DNA from: Struthidea cinerea | Lineage: Eukaryota; Chordata; Aves; Passeriformes; Corcoracidae | DNA length: 64,000 nucleotides | Reading direction: 5' to 3' | Assembly: GCA_013397865.1 (NCBI GenBank) | Contig: VZTI01000687.1 | Span: 1,219,559 to 1,283,558 of the forward strand | The notes under the pieces: model-generated | The model's input: the letters and a program-made list of their open reading frames with translations, nothing else | Told to the model about the DNA's origin: nothing | Database searches by the model: none | Translations under genes and position numbers: made by a program | Part shown: in pieces, positions 49,254-60,782 of the stretch | How the letters are laid out: each line of letters opens with the position of its first letter | How positions within the stretch are numbered: the stretch's first letter is position 1

Positions 49254-50813
49254 CCTCTTTTCCAAAATCAGGCTTTAGTAAGAGCAGCTTCAGATTTAAG
49301 ACTCCTCCCTTCAATAAGCAAATAAAGCAGTGGTTACAGTGCTTGCTATAGGGTATCAGACTCTAGAAGTGCCCAGTTACAGCAGCTTGGGGAACATATT
49401 TAATGCAGTAAAATGTTTTCCTTCTTGCATTTATTAATAGTTTATGTAAAAAGTCAAAATGCATCACTTATCTCTTACTTTGCAGAACATCACACCCAAG
49501 ATGTTATACATGTACCCACTCACTTCTAGAAAGGTTTGTCATACAAGTGAGAGTTGTGACTGTACAAGAGCAGGGGAACATCTTTAAGTACTTCTAGTGA
49601 AACTCAAATAACCTGGTTAACACCAGAATGCTAAATCTGAGGGGTACCCTGAGTTGTCAGAGCTCCACTTGCTGTAAGTTATGGCATAAAAACTTTTTAA
49701 CTTCTGACAGGTGCACAGGAACCTTCTCAGTTACAGCCACAATCAAGAAATCATATGTAACCAGATTGACTAAATCTGCTGTCAACTTGAGCTTGACAGC
49801 TGCTGTTGAAATGTATCTTGTGTTAATTATGTCTGCAGACAATAATGGTTTTTGTTTCTTGCTGCATTTATTGTAGAATTCACTTTTAAAAAAATCTATT
49901 TTCTTCTTTTAGCTTCCAGGGTTTTTTTTTAAACTTCTCAGGAATGGAGAATTCTCCTATGGATGTAGTGAAAGGTCACGTGCCAAATTTGCAGCTCACA
50001 ATTTATAGAAGTGATGTCAGAGGTAAAGATAGAGTACTGGCATATCCATATTCCCAGATATTCTCTTATAAATAAATAACTTCGGTATTATGAAGTTCTT
50101 GAGCATCTGAGATTTTGTTCTCATTTCCTTGAAAGACACTTATATGCCTTTATCTCTTAGTAACAAGCAAGTAAAGGTTATCTTGCTTATTTGGGACCCA
50201 GTTCAAACAAAGATGTTGCATAAAATGGCTCATATTGAGTTCACACGAGTCTTTTTCTCAAGTCCTGTGTAACTTGATTGGAATGGAAATGATTTGCTTT
50301 AGCAGTCAATCTGCCAACTTAACAGTTTTTCTGTGGAAAATAACTTTGAGTAAAAATATCTGCGTGTTGTAGCAAAGATTGGTAGGTGGTTTTTTATATC
50401 CAGAACAGAAAATTTTGTGATCACTTTATAATACTGAGAGCTTACTTCACATGCAGCTGTCATAACTCTGAAAAAGCATTTTCATTTTGTAATATTTTTA
50501 AAATTCTACCCACCACATAAAAAACATTTGCTGAAAATTTTTACTTGGCAAATATACCAGTTTTGAGAGGGGAAAATGTCCAGCATTATAACAGAGTTTG
50601 CTCTAGAGCTAATTTATTTTTTTCTGTTAATTAGATCAAATGTTTCTGAGCTAGAACACTGTGATGATCCTGTTGCTCCTGGTCAGTGTTAAACCCTGTT
50701 CAATTTGTGATGGGCATCAGATGTGCCCCAGGAGTCTCATGTCACCAGGATGTGGGGAACACTTTAGGCAGAGTACAGCCTCACGTGCCCAGATACAGGG
50801 GAGAGTTTCTTTG

Positions 50814-50844
50814 GTGGATGGATGGATGGATCCATGGATCCATG
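50814..50844. repeat. TGGA microsatellite ending in a palindrome
   Basis: About four TGGA repeats run into ATCCATGGATCCATGG, which is self-complementary and also complementary to the repeat. The block could form a hairpin and is a likely slippage-derived inversion of a simple repeat. Confidence 0.8.
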
Positions 50845-52017
50845 GCTGATGTTCCAGTTTGCCAAGAGTTCTGCTTTGCTATGTTCCAGTAGATTGGTAT
50901 CATCCCATGAGCCATCCACAGGTTGCCAGTAAAATGCACGTCCAGTGACCTTCCTCAAGTCCCATCCTTGAGGACTCTGAGAATCAGAAAAGCTCAGAAG
51001 TACCACCACCGTTATTCAGTCTTTACTTTTTCTTCCACACCTTTCACATGTGGCGTTGAGCCAGAACCATGGCAAGAGTCTGAGCTGGTTTTCATTGCCA
51101 GGGCCGCATGAAAACCATAAACCCTGAGACCTAAGTTCTTCCTAGTTCTAGGTGATTCTTAAGGAACTTTTGGAAGTGGAGGCTGTTTATGGTTTCACAA
51201 AGTCACAGTATTTTCTGTCTGTACATTCCTGTGTCAGTGTAGTAGCCCTTCTGGTCAGTAATGCAGATTATGGACACAGTTAATCTTTAGGAAAAGAAGA
51301 AAAAAGAAAAAGAAATTGTCTTTCCTCTTGCGTTTCTACCATCAAGAGAATGGATAAATGGATACCCTGGTCCGCTTGGGTACTGAATTTCTCCTCTTTG
51401 TTCCAGAGCTGTATCTTCTCTAACGTCCTCACTAGTCTTTAGGTTCTGAGAATGTGAAGTAACCTCAGGAATACTTATTTTCTTTGGAGTAGAACTGAAG
51501 GATATACCTGCTCGAAAAGCTGTATCTTGTGAGCTGCTGGATCCCTACTGAGAGTCAGTCTAGATCATGTGTGGTCTTTTATCCTGGCCCGAGGAGGGAT
51601 TTTGCAGAGGTGCCACTGACAGCCTGCACACACCTGTAAAGCGCTTGGAGGTGCCAGAAAGGGATCAAGACAGGACTGTGAAAAGCCACACCTGTAAATG
51701 GTTGCCTTTGTCTCGAGGGCTTGGCTGGTGGGGGGAGCTTTTTGTGTGTGTCTGAGGATAAAAGAATCTTTGAGCTAGGTCTTGCACAAGTCTGAATACG
51801 CTGCAGTTCCGGAGTGCACCAGAGGCTTCAATAACAGAAACACTCTCTGTGCACACCTTTCTGGTCGTGTTTGGTTTGTGAAATGAGACACCCCAGTGAG
51901 GAGTATCCGAATGACTCCCAAAAAACACCTCTTGCAGTTTCAGGCAAATGTTCTGCATTGATGCTATCAGGCTTTTCCTTAAGAGTGCAGATTTCTTCTG
52001 CCTCTACCCCACTCTGG

Positions 52018-52040
52018 CATTTATATAATGTCCCCTTGCC
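52018..52040 (-). repeat. Recurring 23-bp motif, copy 1 (contains TATATAA)
   Basis: On the minus strand this reads GGCAAGGGGACATTATATAAATG. A copy with one mismatch occurs 906 bp downstream in the same orientation. Its TATA-box-like core after a G/C-rich element resembles an LTR or other promoter, but nothing identifies the family. Confidence 0.6.
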
Positions 52041-52923
52041 AGCCTGTTTCATCTGCATCAGCTACAAGGCTTGGCCCTGTGGGAGAGGACCACCTTAGGA
52101 AAGCAGCTGTAGATAAACAACTGAGAATGTTTCTACTTAAGGCTGTGCTCTCCTGGGGGTATTTCTGGTCTGTGCTTCGTCTTCAGTGAGACAGGTAGGA
52201 TCTGTCCCAGGTAGTCTTTCAGCAGTCAGGGCTCCTCACTTCCCAGCTGTATGGAAAGGGGTGTGACTTCAGAATGTTTGCTCACCCGCTGCTAAATGCA
52301 GCACACAAAGGTTCCTGCTCTGTGCTGTCAGTAGTGTCCAGGCATCATGGCTTGCTTTGCTCTGATCTTTGAGAGGACACAGGTCAATACAACAGTCAGG
52401 GTTTCACCCTTCTCCAAGGAAGGGGCTGAAGGATCCCTGAGGAACACGAGACCAGCCTATTTACCCCTACAGTTTCCAGGCTCTCCTGAAGGTAAGGGAG
52501 TTCAGGGAGTGGGCTGCAGAGCAGCTGTTTCACAGGGTGTGAGCTGAACCCTATTCCTTTGCTGGACGTTGTCAGCACATAACAAAGGCTGATCCATCCA
52601 TCGCTCTCTGATTAAATCAGATCACAAGAGATGACTGGCTGAAATCAGCATAAAAAACATGCTGGTCGAAGAAAGAAAGTATTTGTTCTTTTTTTTTTTA
52701 ACTGTAGCTCTTTCTCCTTGGAAACCACCCATCTGTATGACATGAGGTCAGTTCAGCCCCTGAACTACCATTAGGTTTTAGTTGAAATTTCATATCTTGT
52801 TATGTGTTTTTGTTATCTTACCATAATTTCTGATTTACTGAGAGGTACATGACAATTCTGGTTGGAATTTGCCATACAGAGAACAAATTATTAGTCTCCC
52901 AGCTGGATTGAAGTAAGTCTCAA

Positions 52924-52946
52924 CATTTATATAATGTCCCTTTGCC
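52924..52946 (-). repeat. Recurring 23-bp motif, copy 2
   Basis: Same motif as at 52018 with 22 of 23 bases identical. Flanking sequence is not obviously alignable by eye. Confidence 0.6.
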
Positions 52947-53729
52947 CAGGATACATTGCCACATCTCCAGTTGTTCTAAACATATCATTTCTCTCCTCCT
53001 TTCTTTGCCATTCTTTACATTGGCTTTGTATAGAGACATAGAAATCGGCAAGTTTAGGAAGTAAAATGAGGTAATAAACTGTAATCTGGTAATTGACAAA
53101 AGACCTAAAAGACATCCAGTTGTTGTTGCTGATGTTGCACTCAGATACAAGAGCAATATGCCTTTATTTAGGTTTGCTGTTGTATTCTGAATAATAACCA
53201 CCCCTTTAAATTCTAAATATCCTTGAAAATTCTTTCTCCTTTTATGTAGCTGTAGGCAAAAGAAAATTTCCAACAACCTGGGAAATAACCTTTTTTTTAA
53301 GCTCTGTACATGACTAAGCATTCCCTTGACATTTAGTCATGTGTGTTTCTTTTTTGCTGCCTTTAATATCTAAAGTACTGCCTTAGAAGCGTAAATCTTA
53401 CATTAGACATGTTTCAAGACCTTATATTACTATCAAAGGTATATTTTAATTCTAATTATAGTATTATCTGACATATTTATTTGTAAAGATCAGTAAAAAT
53501 ACATTTATTTGATTCCTTGAGATATTACAGTAAAGTCTTTCCAAAGCTAATATAGAACTTGAGCTTTTTGAAATGGTGGTAGAATCAGCAGTGATTGCTG
53601 TGCAAAGCTGAAAATGGTAGGAATGGCATATGCTGTTTTTAATTTCCACTTGAATCTGTCATACTAAACCCCAAAGTAAACAAACTGAGCAACTAATGCA
53701 CACAGAAATGCTGTTGTTGAGTTTACTTG

Positions 53730-53750
53730 CAATATGTCCCCTTGCCCAAG
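53730..53750 (-). repeat. Recurring 23-bp motif, partial copy 3
   Basis: Only the GGGCAAGGGGACAT half is conserved. The TATATAAATG half is replaced by ATTGCAAG. It shares orientation with the other two copies. Confidence 0.4.
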
Positions 53751-54007
53751 GTTCTTCATGTAAATGTTTTCCTTCAGTAGATTTTATCTGGCCTTCTGAT
53801 GCCTCGTGAATCAATGGCTTGTTGCAAACACAATTTTCAGTTTACTTCTAATTGTGTGACGTCTGTTGGGTTTTATGATGTCACTTGAGGCATAAATATT
53901 TATTTACTACAATCCTGATTTTTGCTTAATCTTACATGGTTTAGCTGCTTGCCCACAATTATTCCAAAACTGTGTATAACTGTTCAGTTATTTCACTGAT
54001 ATTTATA

Positions 54008-54056
54008 TTTTGGTGGTTTAGTTCTCCAAAGTGAACCACCAAAAAAAAAAAAAAAA
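54008..54056. repeat. Inverted repeat with 16-base A-run
   Basis: TTTTGGTGGTT (54008-54018) pairs perfectly with AACCACCAAAA (54034-54044) across a 15-nt loop. The right arm runs into A16 (54041-54056). This may be a chance hairpin extended by the A-run or the remnant of a small retroposed sequence. Confidence 0.7.
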
Positions 54057-57000
54057 GATTAATGGCATCAATGCCTATAATTTATTCCTTGAGTAGTAAT
54101 AAGTACATGGAGTACTTTCCAGCCACGTGTGTCCATTGTTTCAGCTGATGTGATTTATATAGTGAAATATGAGTCTGGCTCATGTAATTGAATGCTATGT
54201 CTTGGGCTGCAGGACAGTAAATGAGATTAAGCTGTATTATGTCTCTGAAGGCAGAATATCCAGTTGGTATCATGGGTGGGTTGTAACATTTCACTTCAGA
54301 AAAGAAGTCGCTTCAAAAGTAAACACTTTCTGACTAAACAAGAAGTAGTCTAATGCACGTTGGCAGGGTTTGTTATCATCAAATCTAATTAAATTATGAT
54401 TCATATAATTGAGAGCTGATATTTGCATTGGTGTCTGTTTTCCGAAGGACTGTTTTGCACGTGCTTTCACGTCTGTTTTAAGGAATTAGAGTTAAACAAA
54501 ACTCTTCCTTCGGAAGTAAAAATGGTTGTATTTTTACATGTATGTAGGATTTGATATTCTGTTTCCATTTTCAGTTTGAAAACGTTTTTAAACATAAAGT
54601 ATTGTCTTTGGGGAAGATCTATAGTGGGTAGGGCAGAAACAATTTCTGTATTATATGAAATAGTAAGTAGAATTTATAGGGTTATTAAGTTTGGCATAGG
54701 GTTTGGCAAAGGGCCGTGTAGTTGCATCATCCTGTACTCATTATCTTTTTCTGGCTCCTGACCTTGCTCTAAGAAATACCACACATTTAGTTATCCTTTC
54801 ACTCTTAACTGGTAATTTGATTTTCTTATTAGATTATTAAAAGGAAAAAGGCTTGAAGTTTCATACTAAAAATGAATATTCTGCAGTCTTATTGCAGCGC
54901 TAGCATATGATCCTTCAGATGATTGATACAGACACTCTAGTGTTTGCTCAGTGTTCAGTGCCAGCTCTTTATCACAAAGGGCTGCTCTTGGATTCATACG
55001 CAGAGTATTGCACTCTTAAGATATTTTTCGTTGTTGTTTCTCCCACTTTTAATATATTTTAAACACTCCTTTTAAGAAGTGCTCAGCCTTTTGTCAGAAG
55101 AAATGCTTTGACTCTGCCCTGCTGCCGCCTGATACTGCGCAGAGCAGGCAGTGGCAGGGAGTTTGTTGTTTTTGACAGCACCACTAAAAGCATGAAATGT
55201 TTCTGAAGGATTGGCAGAGCCCTGGAATAAGGGCTCAGGAAATGACTGGATTGGGTGTGGAAGAAAGACACTGTCCAGATTTAACACACGGGCTACCGAA
55301 ATACTTGAACCAGAGGACAGGAAATGGTATCATAGGATGGCCCAAAGTGCTGTACAGAACCCCATTGTTTGTACAGAGTGGGATTGTTGAGCAGCTTAAA
55401 CTCTGCTCAGAACTCCACAGCCCTGCCATGGAAAGGTAACACTGACAGCCCCAGTGGGTAATAAAATGCTATTTATTATCACATTAAAGCCCAGACTTTA
55501 CTTCTGGTATAACAGTAAGTTCTTTAAATGTTCTGGCATTTTTGCTGAAAATGGGAGTTACCATAACAAAGTTTCAGATATAATTTGGTGAAAATTATGC
55601 CATTTTCTAATATTTTTTCTTCCTAGCATCTCTTTCCAAATCCATTTAGTTTTTTCCCTGTCCATTGTGTAGGATGTCTCTGCAAATCTGATGCTCTGCA
55701 GGCTGGCTGTACCTCACGCTGCACTCATTTATAATGGATAGGAATTGATGCATAACTGTGTTAACAAAATCATGATTCTGCAAAAACTGTCTCCATTTCA
55801 GGAACCTTAAGGGTAGCATAGAACTTAATTTCTCCTTTTGGCTTGTTGGTTTTTCCATGTGACCCAGCTGTGGACAGTTTTCTCCTACCAGTCAAGAGTA
55901 TATTTAGCTCTAGTGTGTATTCTCAGCTCCAGCCCAACTTTTCAACTACTCCACCTAAATTTTATCACTAACCTAGAAGCATCTGAATAAATTCTGCTGT
56001 CATCTGCTGAGGAGTGTAGATCCTTTAATCACAAAATGATTTTTTGCTGTGGTTTTTAATACAGAAAGAAGAATGCTGACATTAAAAACTTTATTTTTTG
56101 CTGTGTTCCTTCTTTCCCCCATAACTTTGGCGTTAAAAGTCATATTCCCATACCTCCTATACAAATGCTTCAGGAAAGTACTAAATTAGAATAACTCCTC
56201 CTTGCTCTGTTAACCCTGGAAAACTCAAGGGACATATCAGATCATCCATTTATGGTCAGGCTTTTGGCACAATGGGAAATCCACATAGTGAGTAAATCCC
56301 AAGGAGGCTTCCTCACCCGGATCCTGGTGAATTCCCATCGAGGTTCTCAGTGTGCCTTGGCTGAGTATCTTGGTAGTACCAGGCACCTTCATGAAGCTTT
56401 GTGCCCTTGCTCATACATGTTGCTATTCATCCTTCTTGCTGTGCTATTAAAGGCATTAAAAATGTTGCTAAAGAAGGTAGAATGTGACACTGACAACTTT
56501 CTTATTTTAATTGCTTTTAGATTAATATGTATTTAATGCAATAAAATTGGATTGGGCATAGGGGCCTATTCAAATTAGAATAATAATGCAAAATTCATGC
56601 CAGCGTGGCGCTGTGGGCGATTAGGAGAGTATTTCCCACACAGTGAACTTTGTCTCATAGACTTTTCCCTGATTGTGCCTATAAAAGCTGCTTTCAGACC
56701 TGCAGTGTTAGTGCAAACAGAATCTTACTATGAATTGTGTTTATTTATACACACACAGGTTCTGTGGGGTGAACTATGGGGTTCCCTGTTGCAAAATTCT
56801 CCTTAACAACTTTTCTTCTGTTTGCAGCTGAATAAGGTTTGTGTATTTTGGGAATTGTTGCTATAAATATGATTCTGTGATTGGAATGTGGCTTTAACAT
56901 TTTTTATGAGAAATATATTTTGGTTACCATGATTGGTGCTTCTGTCAGGATGGGAAAATAGAATATTGGGCACTTCACTGATCTGCTCCCTTGGTACTAT

Positions 57001-57739
57001 TTTCTGATCAGTTCTGAGTGTAAGCTGAGGCCTCTACCTTGAGCATATCTCAGCTTTTGGAGATTTCAGTGCTGAGTCCTGGACCTGTAGGCTTTGGCTT
57101 GTCTAATTCCACTTAAAATGAGTACCAGGAGTAAGGTAGAGAAAGACTTTGTAAATAAACCTATGGGCTTAAGCAATGTGTGTATCTGGAATGAATTTGA
57201 AGGGAAAGGATTTGTTCCCCTCATTGTTGCTAAATATAATAATCAGACAGTAAATATTGATGCTGAAATGAGTCCTACAGATCTTGGATGTATATGAAAA
57301 ATATGTAGATTTTAGAAACAGAGACTTTAAGAGCTGATCTTTTATTCTCACAGGCAACAATTCAGTGTAGTCCATGCTCTGTCGGGGTGGGGACCAAGTG
57401 GGGTTGTGCAAAACCCTAACTTTTCTGCAGGCTCAGCCTGGAGGAGCTTCAAAGGGCAAAATAAACACAACGGATGTTATTAGAAATAGTTCTTTGGCAA
57501 TTTGCTCTTCTCAGCGTTTAAGCAGCCACAGCGTGCCCTTGAAGTGATATTCCCTTTACATATTGATCCTCTGGTGAGAGTGGTTTGCATTCATTCGATT
57601 GTTCAATACACAGCCCCTTGTGGGAAGTTTGTTATCGGAAGTTTTACGAAATAAATATTTCATAACTGGTACATGAGCAACAAAATTTTGTGTTGTCCTT
57701 CTCCTCCGTCTTACGATCCATTTGTTTTTCCTCTTTCAG

Positions 57740-57930
57740 GAAATGGGTTTGTGAATTCCCGAGCTTCACCAAGTCTTCTTGGTACTAGTGGTGGTGGGAA
57801 TGGCCTAGGCAAAGTCATGCCTACAAAGTCCCCACCTCCACCAGGAGGAGGAAATCTTGGCATGAACAACCGCAAACCCGACCTCCGTGTCGTCATCCCA
57901 CCCTCCAGCAAGGGCATGATGCCACCACTG
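57740..57930 (+). CDS. MEF2A: MEF2A exon with the MAPK docking motif (residues 226-289)
   Basis: This 191-nt exon completes a glycine codon with its first two bases and encodes NGFVNSRASPSLLGTSGGGN then GLGKVMPTKSPPPPGGGNLG, MNNRKPDLRVVIPPSSKGMM and PPL. RKPDLRVVIPP (residues 270-280) is the established MEF2A docking site for p38 MAP kinase: basic residues followed by hydrophobic residues. TKSPPPP carries a proline-directed serine. Compared with mammalian MEF2A, the segment after RASP is one residue longer (SLLGTSGGGNGLGK against NLIGATGANSLGK), shifting later numbering by one. The acceptor is CTCTTTCAG and donor GTGAGT at 57931. It ends in phase 0, so it can splice either to the beta exon or directly to 63110. 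Confidence 0.97.
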
Positions 57931-59512
57931 GTGAGTTAAAACATTTGTTCTGGGTCTGGCTTTGTGAAAATGGGTGTTCTGCCCACATGCATAGGGAGAA
58001 ACTGTCTCACCTGCTTATCATAGGGTGTAGGAGTAGAGGGGTGTTTGTATTCTGAAATGCCACTGATGAAACTCAGAAGTACGAATTGTGACCTGGGGAG
58101 AAGTTAAATTTGTAAGGAATTTTTACAGGTGTAAAATAGCAGCCTGACCTAAACGTGGTAAGAGCACAATCCTAGAGCCAGGGCCGGGGTCTTTGGTGTT
58201 TTGATCTGACATCCCTCTGACTTGGTACCGAGAACTCCGGTGGTTTGGAGGATGTGGGTTTTAAAAAGGGTTATCCATTATTCTGTGGAGGAACAGCTGA
58301 TCTTATTGGGGATGTGAACTCTATTAACGTGCCCTAAAGCACATTTTGTACCTATTTTTCGTGGGTCATAATGGCTGTGGGATGTGAAGTGCAGCTTCCG
58401 TGGTGAGGAAGAGCTGAGAGCAGCACTGGTTTGATGTGGCGCGGTGGAACGTGACCTTGGCTGTCCTGTGGGGCTATTGTGTCTTCAGCGAGGCCATCAA
58501 AGAGCACTGAGGTGCTCTGCAGTGCTGCTCTGCACTTCGGCATCTGGGCAGCAATGTTTGTCCACTCAGGCTGGGAATAGCACACGGGTTTCGTGTCAGC
58601 CATGAGGCAACCACGGCCTCAAGCCCAGAACAGGTCTTGCAGGAAGCATTACTCTGTTTTTCCTTTAATTTACTTGGCCAGATCCTTTGGTCTTAGTCTT
58701 TTGCTGCCGTGTAGAAATTTTCAATGTCTCTGTGGATGTTTTCTGTGTATGGAAGAATGGGCCATAACCAGGAGGAGCAGGATATAAACAACACAAGTAC
58801 TCTCTGTATAATTCCTATTTGTTTTTAAGCTACCACAAGTGCTTACATTTGTTACTGGTACTCATGATGAATAATACCAAATTAATCCAAGTAACAAAAG
58901 CTATAATTAGCCTCAGAGTAATGATTCTTGAAAAAAAAAGGTTTTTCTAGGAATACTGAAGTGTAGGAGAGATAGGAAGTATACTGGCTGATTATTACAG
59001 TGGAAATTGCACTGTTAATTAGAAATAGAAACAGTAATGCAGTTCTGATGTTAGTGGTGCACAGCACCTATTTACTGCTGTGTTGTGAAGAACATCATCA
59101 TATTCAGCTTTGGGCTTGTCTGTGTTTTTGGGGGAGTTAGGAGATTTCAGAGTAGATGCTGGCATGGAATGATGGTTGTATGTGAAAAGTATTTTGTTGC
59201 TGAGCTGGTTTATTGGATCAGTGCAGCCAGAGACTGCTGTGCTGCACATCCACATGTGCAGCCGTGTCCTTGGGGTCACCAAGCTCTTGCTGCACCAATT
59301 TCCCCAAAGCCAGTGTTCTGTACAGCAGGTTTTATGTGACACGAATTTCATGAAGTATTTTTCTAGCAGTATTATCTGCAGAACCAGGTGGCAAACACAC
59401 ATTATTAATTAAAATGAATCAAAATCCTGAAGCACAAACGTGACTTTTTCTTTCATTTGAAAGCAATGCTATTTTTAGTAACTGTGTTATCCCTCTTGTT
59501 TGCTGAGTACAG
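57931..59512 (+). other. MEF2A: Intron upstream of the beta microexon
   Basis: This 1.6 kb intron ends in a pyrimidine tract broken by purines (TTTGCTGAGTACAG), a weak acceptor. CTATTTTTAGTAACTGT at 59469-59485 offers a branch-point candidate (AGTAAC). Nothing else is recognised in it. Confidence 0.88.
59469..59478 (-). promoter_or_regulatory. CTATTTTTAG (MEF2-consensus sequence) before the beta exon
   Basis: An exact CTA(A/T)4TAG match starts 44 nt upstream of the beta microexon, inside the region that must hold the branch point. It may simply be part of the splicing signal rather than a DNA-binding site. Confidence 0.25.
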
Positions 59513-59536
59513 TCGGAGGAGGATGAATTGGAGTTG
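59513..59536 (+). CDS. MEF2A: MEF2A beta microexon (8 residues, SEEDELEL)
   Basis: Twenty-four bases between GTACAG and GTGAGT encode SEEDELEL. It matches in length, position and phase the alternative beta exon of MEF2A (SEEEELEL in mammals, as I recall), with one E-to-D change. In the MEF2 family the acidic beta segment raises transactivation and is included mainly in striated muscle and brain. The exon is phase 0 at both ends, so skipping removes eight residues only. The acceptor tract is weak. TGCT words occur just upstream and three times within 45 nt downstream, compatible with control by YGCY-binding MBNL proteins. It is too short to be found by ORF-length methods. Confidence 0.96.
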
Positions 59537-60770
59537 GTGAGTTTGGGCTGCTGTTTGCTGAGAGACGGCAAGATGCTGGAAATGTCTTTCACTACAGCTT
59601 TTTAACTGTAGTTTCATTACATATTTTAAATAATTCCAGTGTTCCCTTGGTAGCAGACAAAAATACATTTGTTTTATCAAACTCAAAACTAGACCAATTC
59701 AAGTTGAAAACACATCCAAAGTCAGCGCTTGCCATTTGTAAACTTCTATTTTTTTTTTCCTGAAAATGTTTCTGTTTTTCTTGGAGGGAACATTGGAAAA
59801 GAGCCTTACAAAGTAACTGTCCATGTATATAGGATTTGTACTGCCTTCTATATGAAATACAAATAATCACTTTCCATCCCCTAAATTATTGGAATGTTTT
59901 TAGAAAGTGGCTTCACTTGTGAAGTTCTTCAGATTGTAACACCAGCCCTGTGTTACTTCTCTTCCTTTCAAGGAGATGACATCATTGATGGTGAGGTCAC
60001 CTTTTTGGAGGTTAGAATTATTTCATCCTGCGTGAGATTATCAAACCACAGGGGTGTTCCCTGTTTACCAAAAGGAGGAGAGAATTGCAAGTGAATAATT
60101 CTACCTTTTTTCCAGTGGAAGGATATTCTGCTTTTAAAAGGAAACTCTTGGGATTTGTGTGTTTTCAATTTTTCTTTCCCCAAAGTTTTTCACATTTGGC
60201 ATTCTGTCTGGAAAATTAACGTCAGGCTAAAATAATTCATAACTTATTTTTAGAGCGATTTGCAAATTGTTTGGCTGCTGTGGCACGAACCAGGCAGAAG
60301 ATGCTGTGTCAGATTCAGAGAGAAATAAATCAACCTATTGCAAACCTTGATTTGTTGTTGAACATGGACCTGTTGCTAATATGAGGCTCTAATTGCATGA
60401 AAGCATGGAAAATGTAGTGATTTAGATAAATTTCTTGATGAATGCATGCTGCTGGTTGATTTTTACCTTAAACATGAGAAATAGATTTAAAAAGTAAGGG
60501 AAAATGGTTTTTGAAAGTCAGTATTGAAGTTTTTAAGCGTTATTGGGATGTCTTGCTCATCGAGCAGTTAGAGCTCTTCCACTTTCCTCTCACCTTCAGG
60601 GGAGTGTCTGGTTTTCAGTGCAAGAACAAAAGCTCAGTGTAAAAACACTTCATCAAATATCATTGCAATTGGAATTAAAGCCAAAGCCCTTGGACTGAGG
60701 GATTCCCCCCTGCCCCGCGCTGTGTGGGATCGGCGGATGGAGCCGCACGTGGATCCCGTGTGCGGCGTGG

Positions 60771-60782
60771 GCCATCTAGTGG
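60771..60782 (-). promoter_or_regulatory. Candidate CTCF-binding site
   Basis: On the minus strand CCACTAGATGGC matches the CTCF core CCASYAGRKGGC at all 12 positions. It sits at the edge of a CpG-rich patch (about nine CpGs from 60715 to 60770) in otherwise AT-rich intron, about 1.2 kb downstream of the beta microexon. It could act as an insulator or loop anchor. CTCF-induced polymerase pausing downstream of weak exons is a known way to raise inclusion. Occupancy is untested. Confidence 0.5.

Larger units (their letters stand above)
48020..57739 (+). other. MEF2A: 9.7 kb intron
   Basis: Donor GTAAGT and acceptor CTCTTTCAG. It holds several repeat-like items: a 17-bp tandem pair (49220-49253), a (TGGA)n plus BamHI-like palindrome (50814-50844), a 23-bp TATA-containing motif repeated at 52018 and 52924 with a partial third copy at 53730, and a hairpin with A16 (54008-54056). 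The stretch from about 50700 to 52620 is less AT-rich than its surroundings and resembles decayed mobile-element sequence, but no family is recognised. Confidence 0.85.

Noticed and set aside
57094..57297. 67-codon open frame shortly before the docking-motif exon
   Set aside because: No acceptor/donor pair in suitable phase, AT-rich codons and no similarity to MEF2A; treated as chance.
58350..58610. Moderately GC-rich stretch considered as a CR1 fragment
   Set aside because: It does not follow the order of known CR1 landmarks and no other family was recognised.
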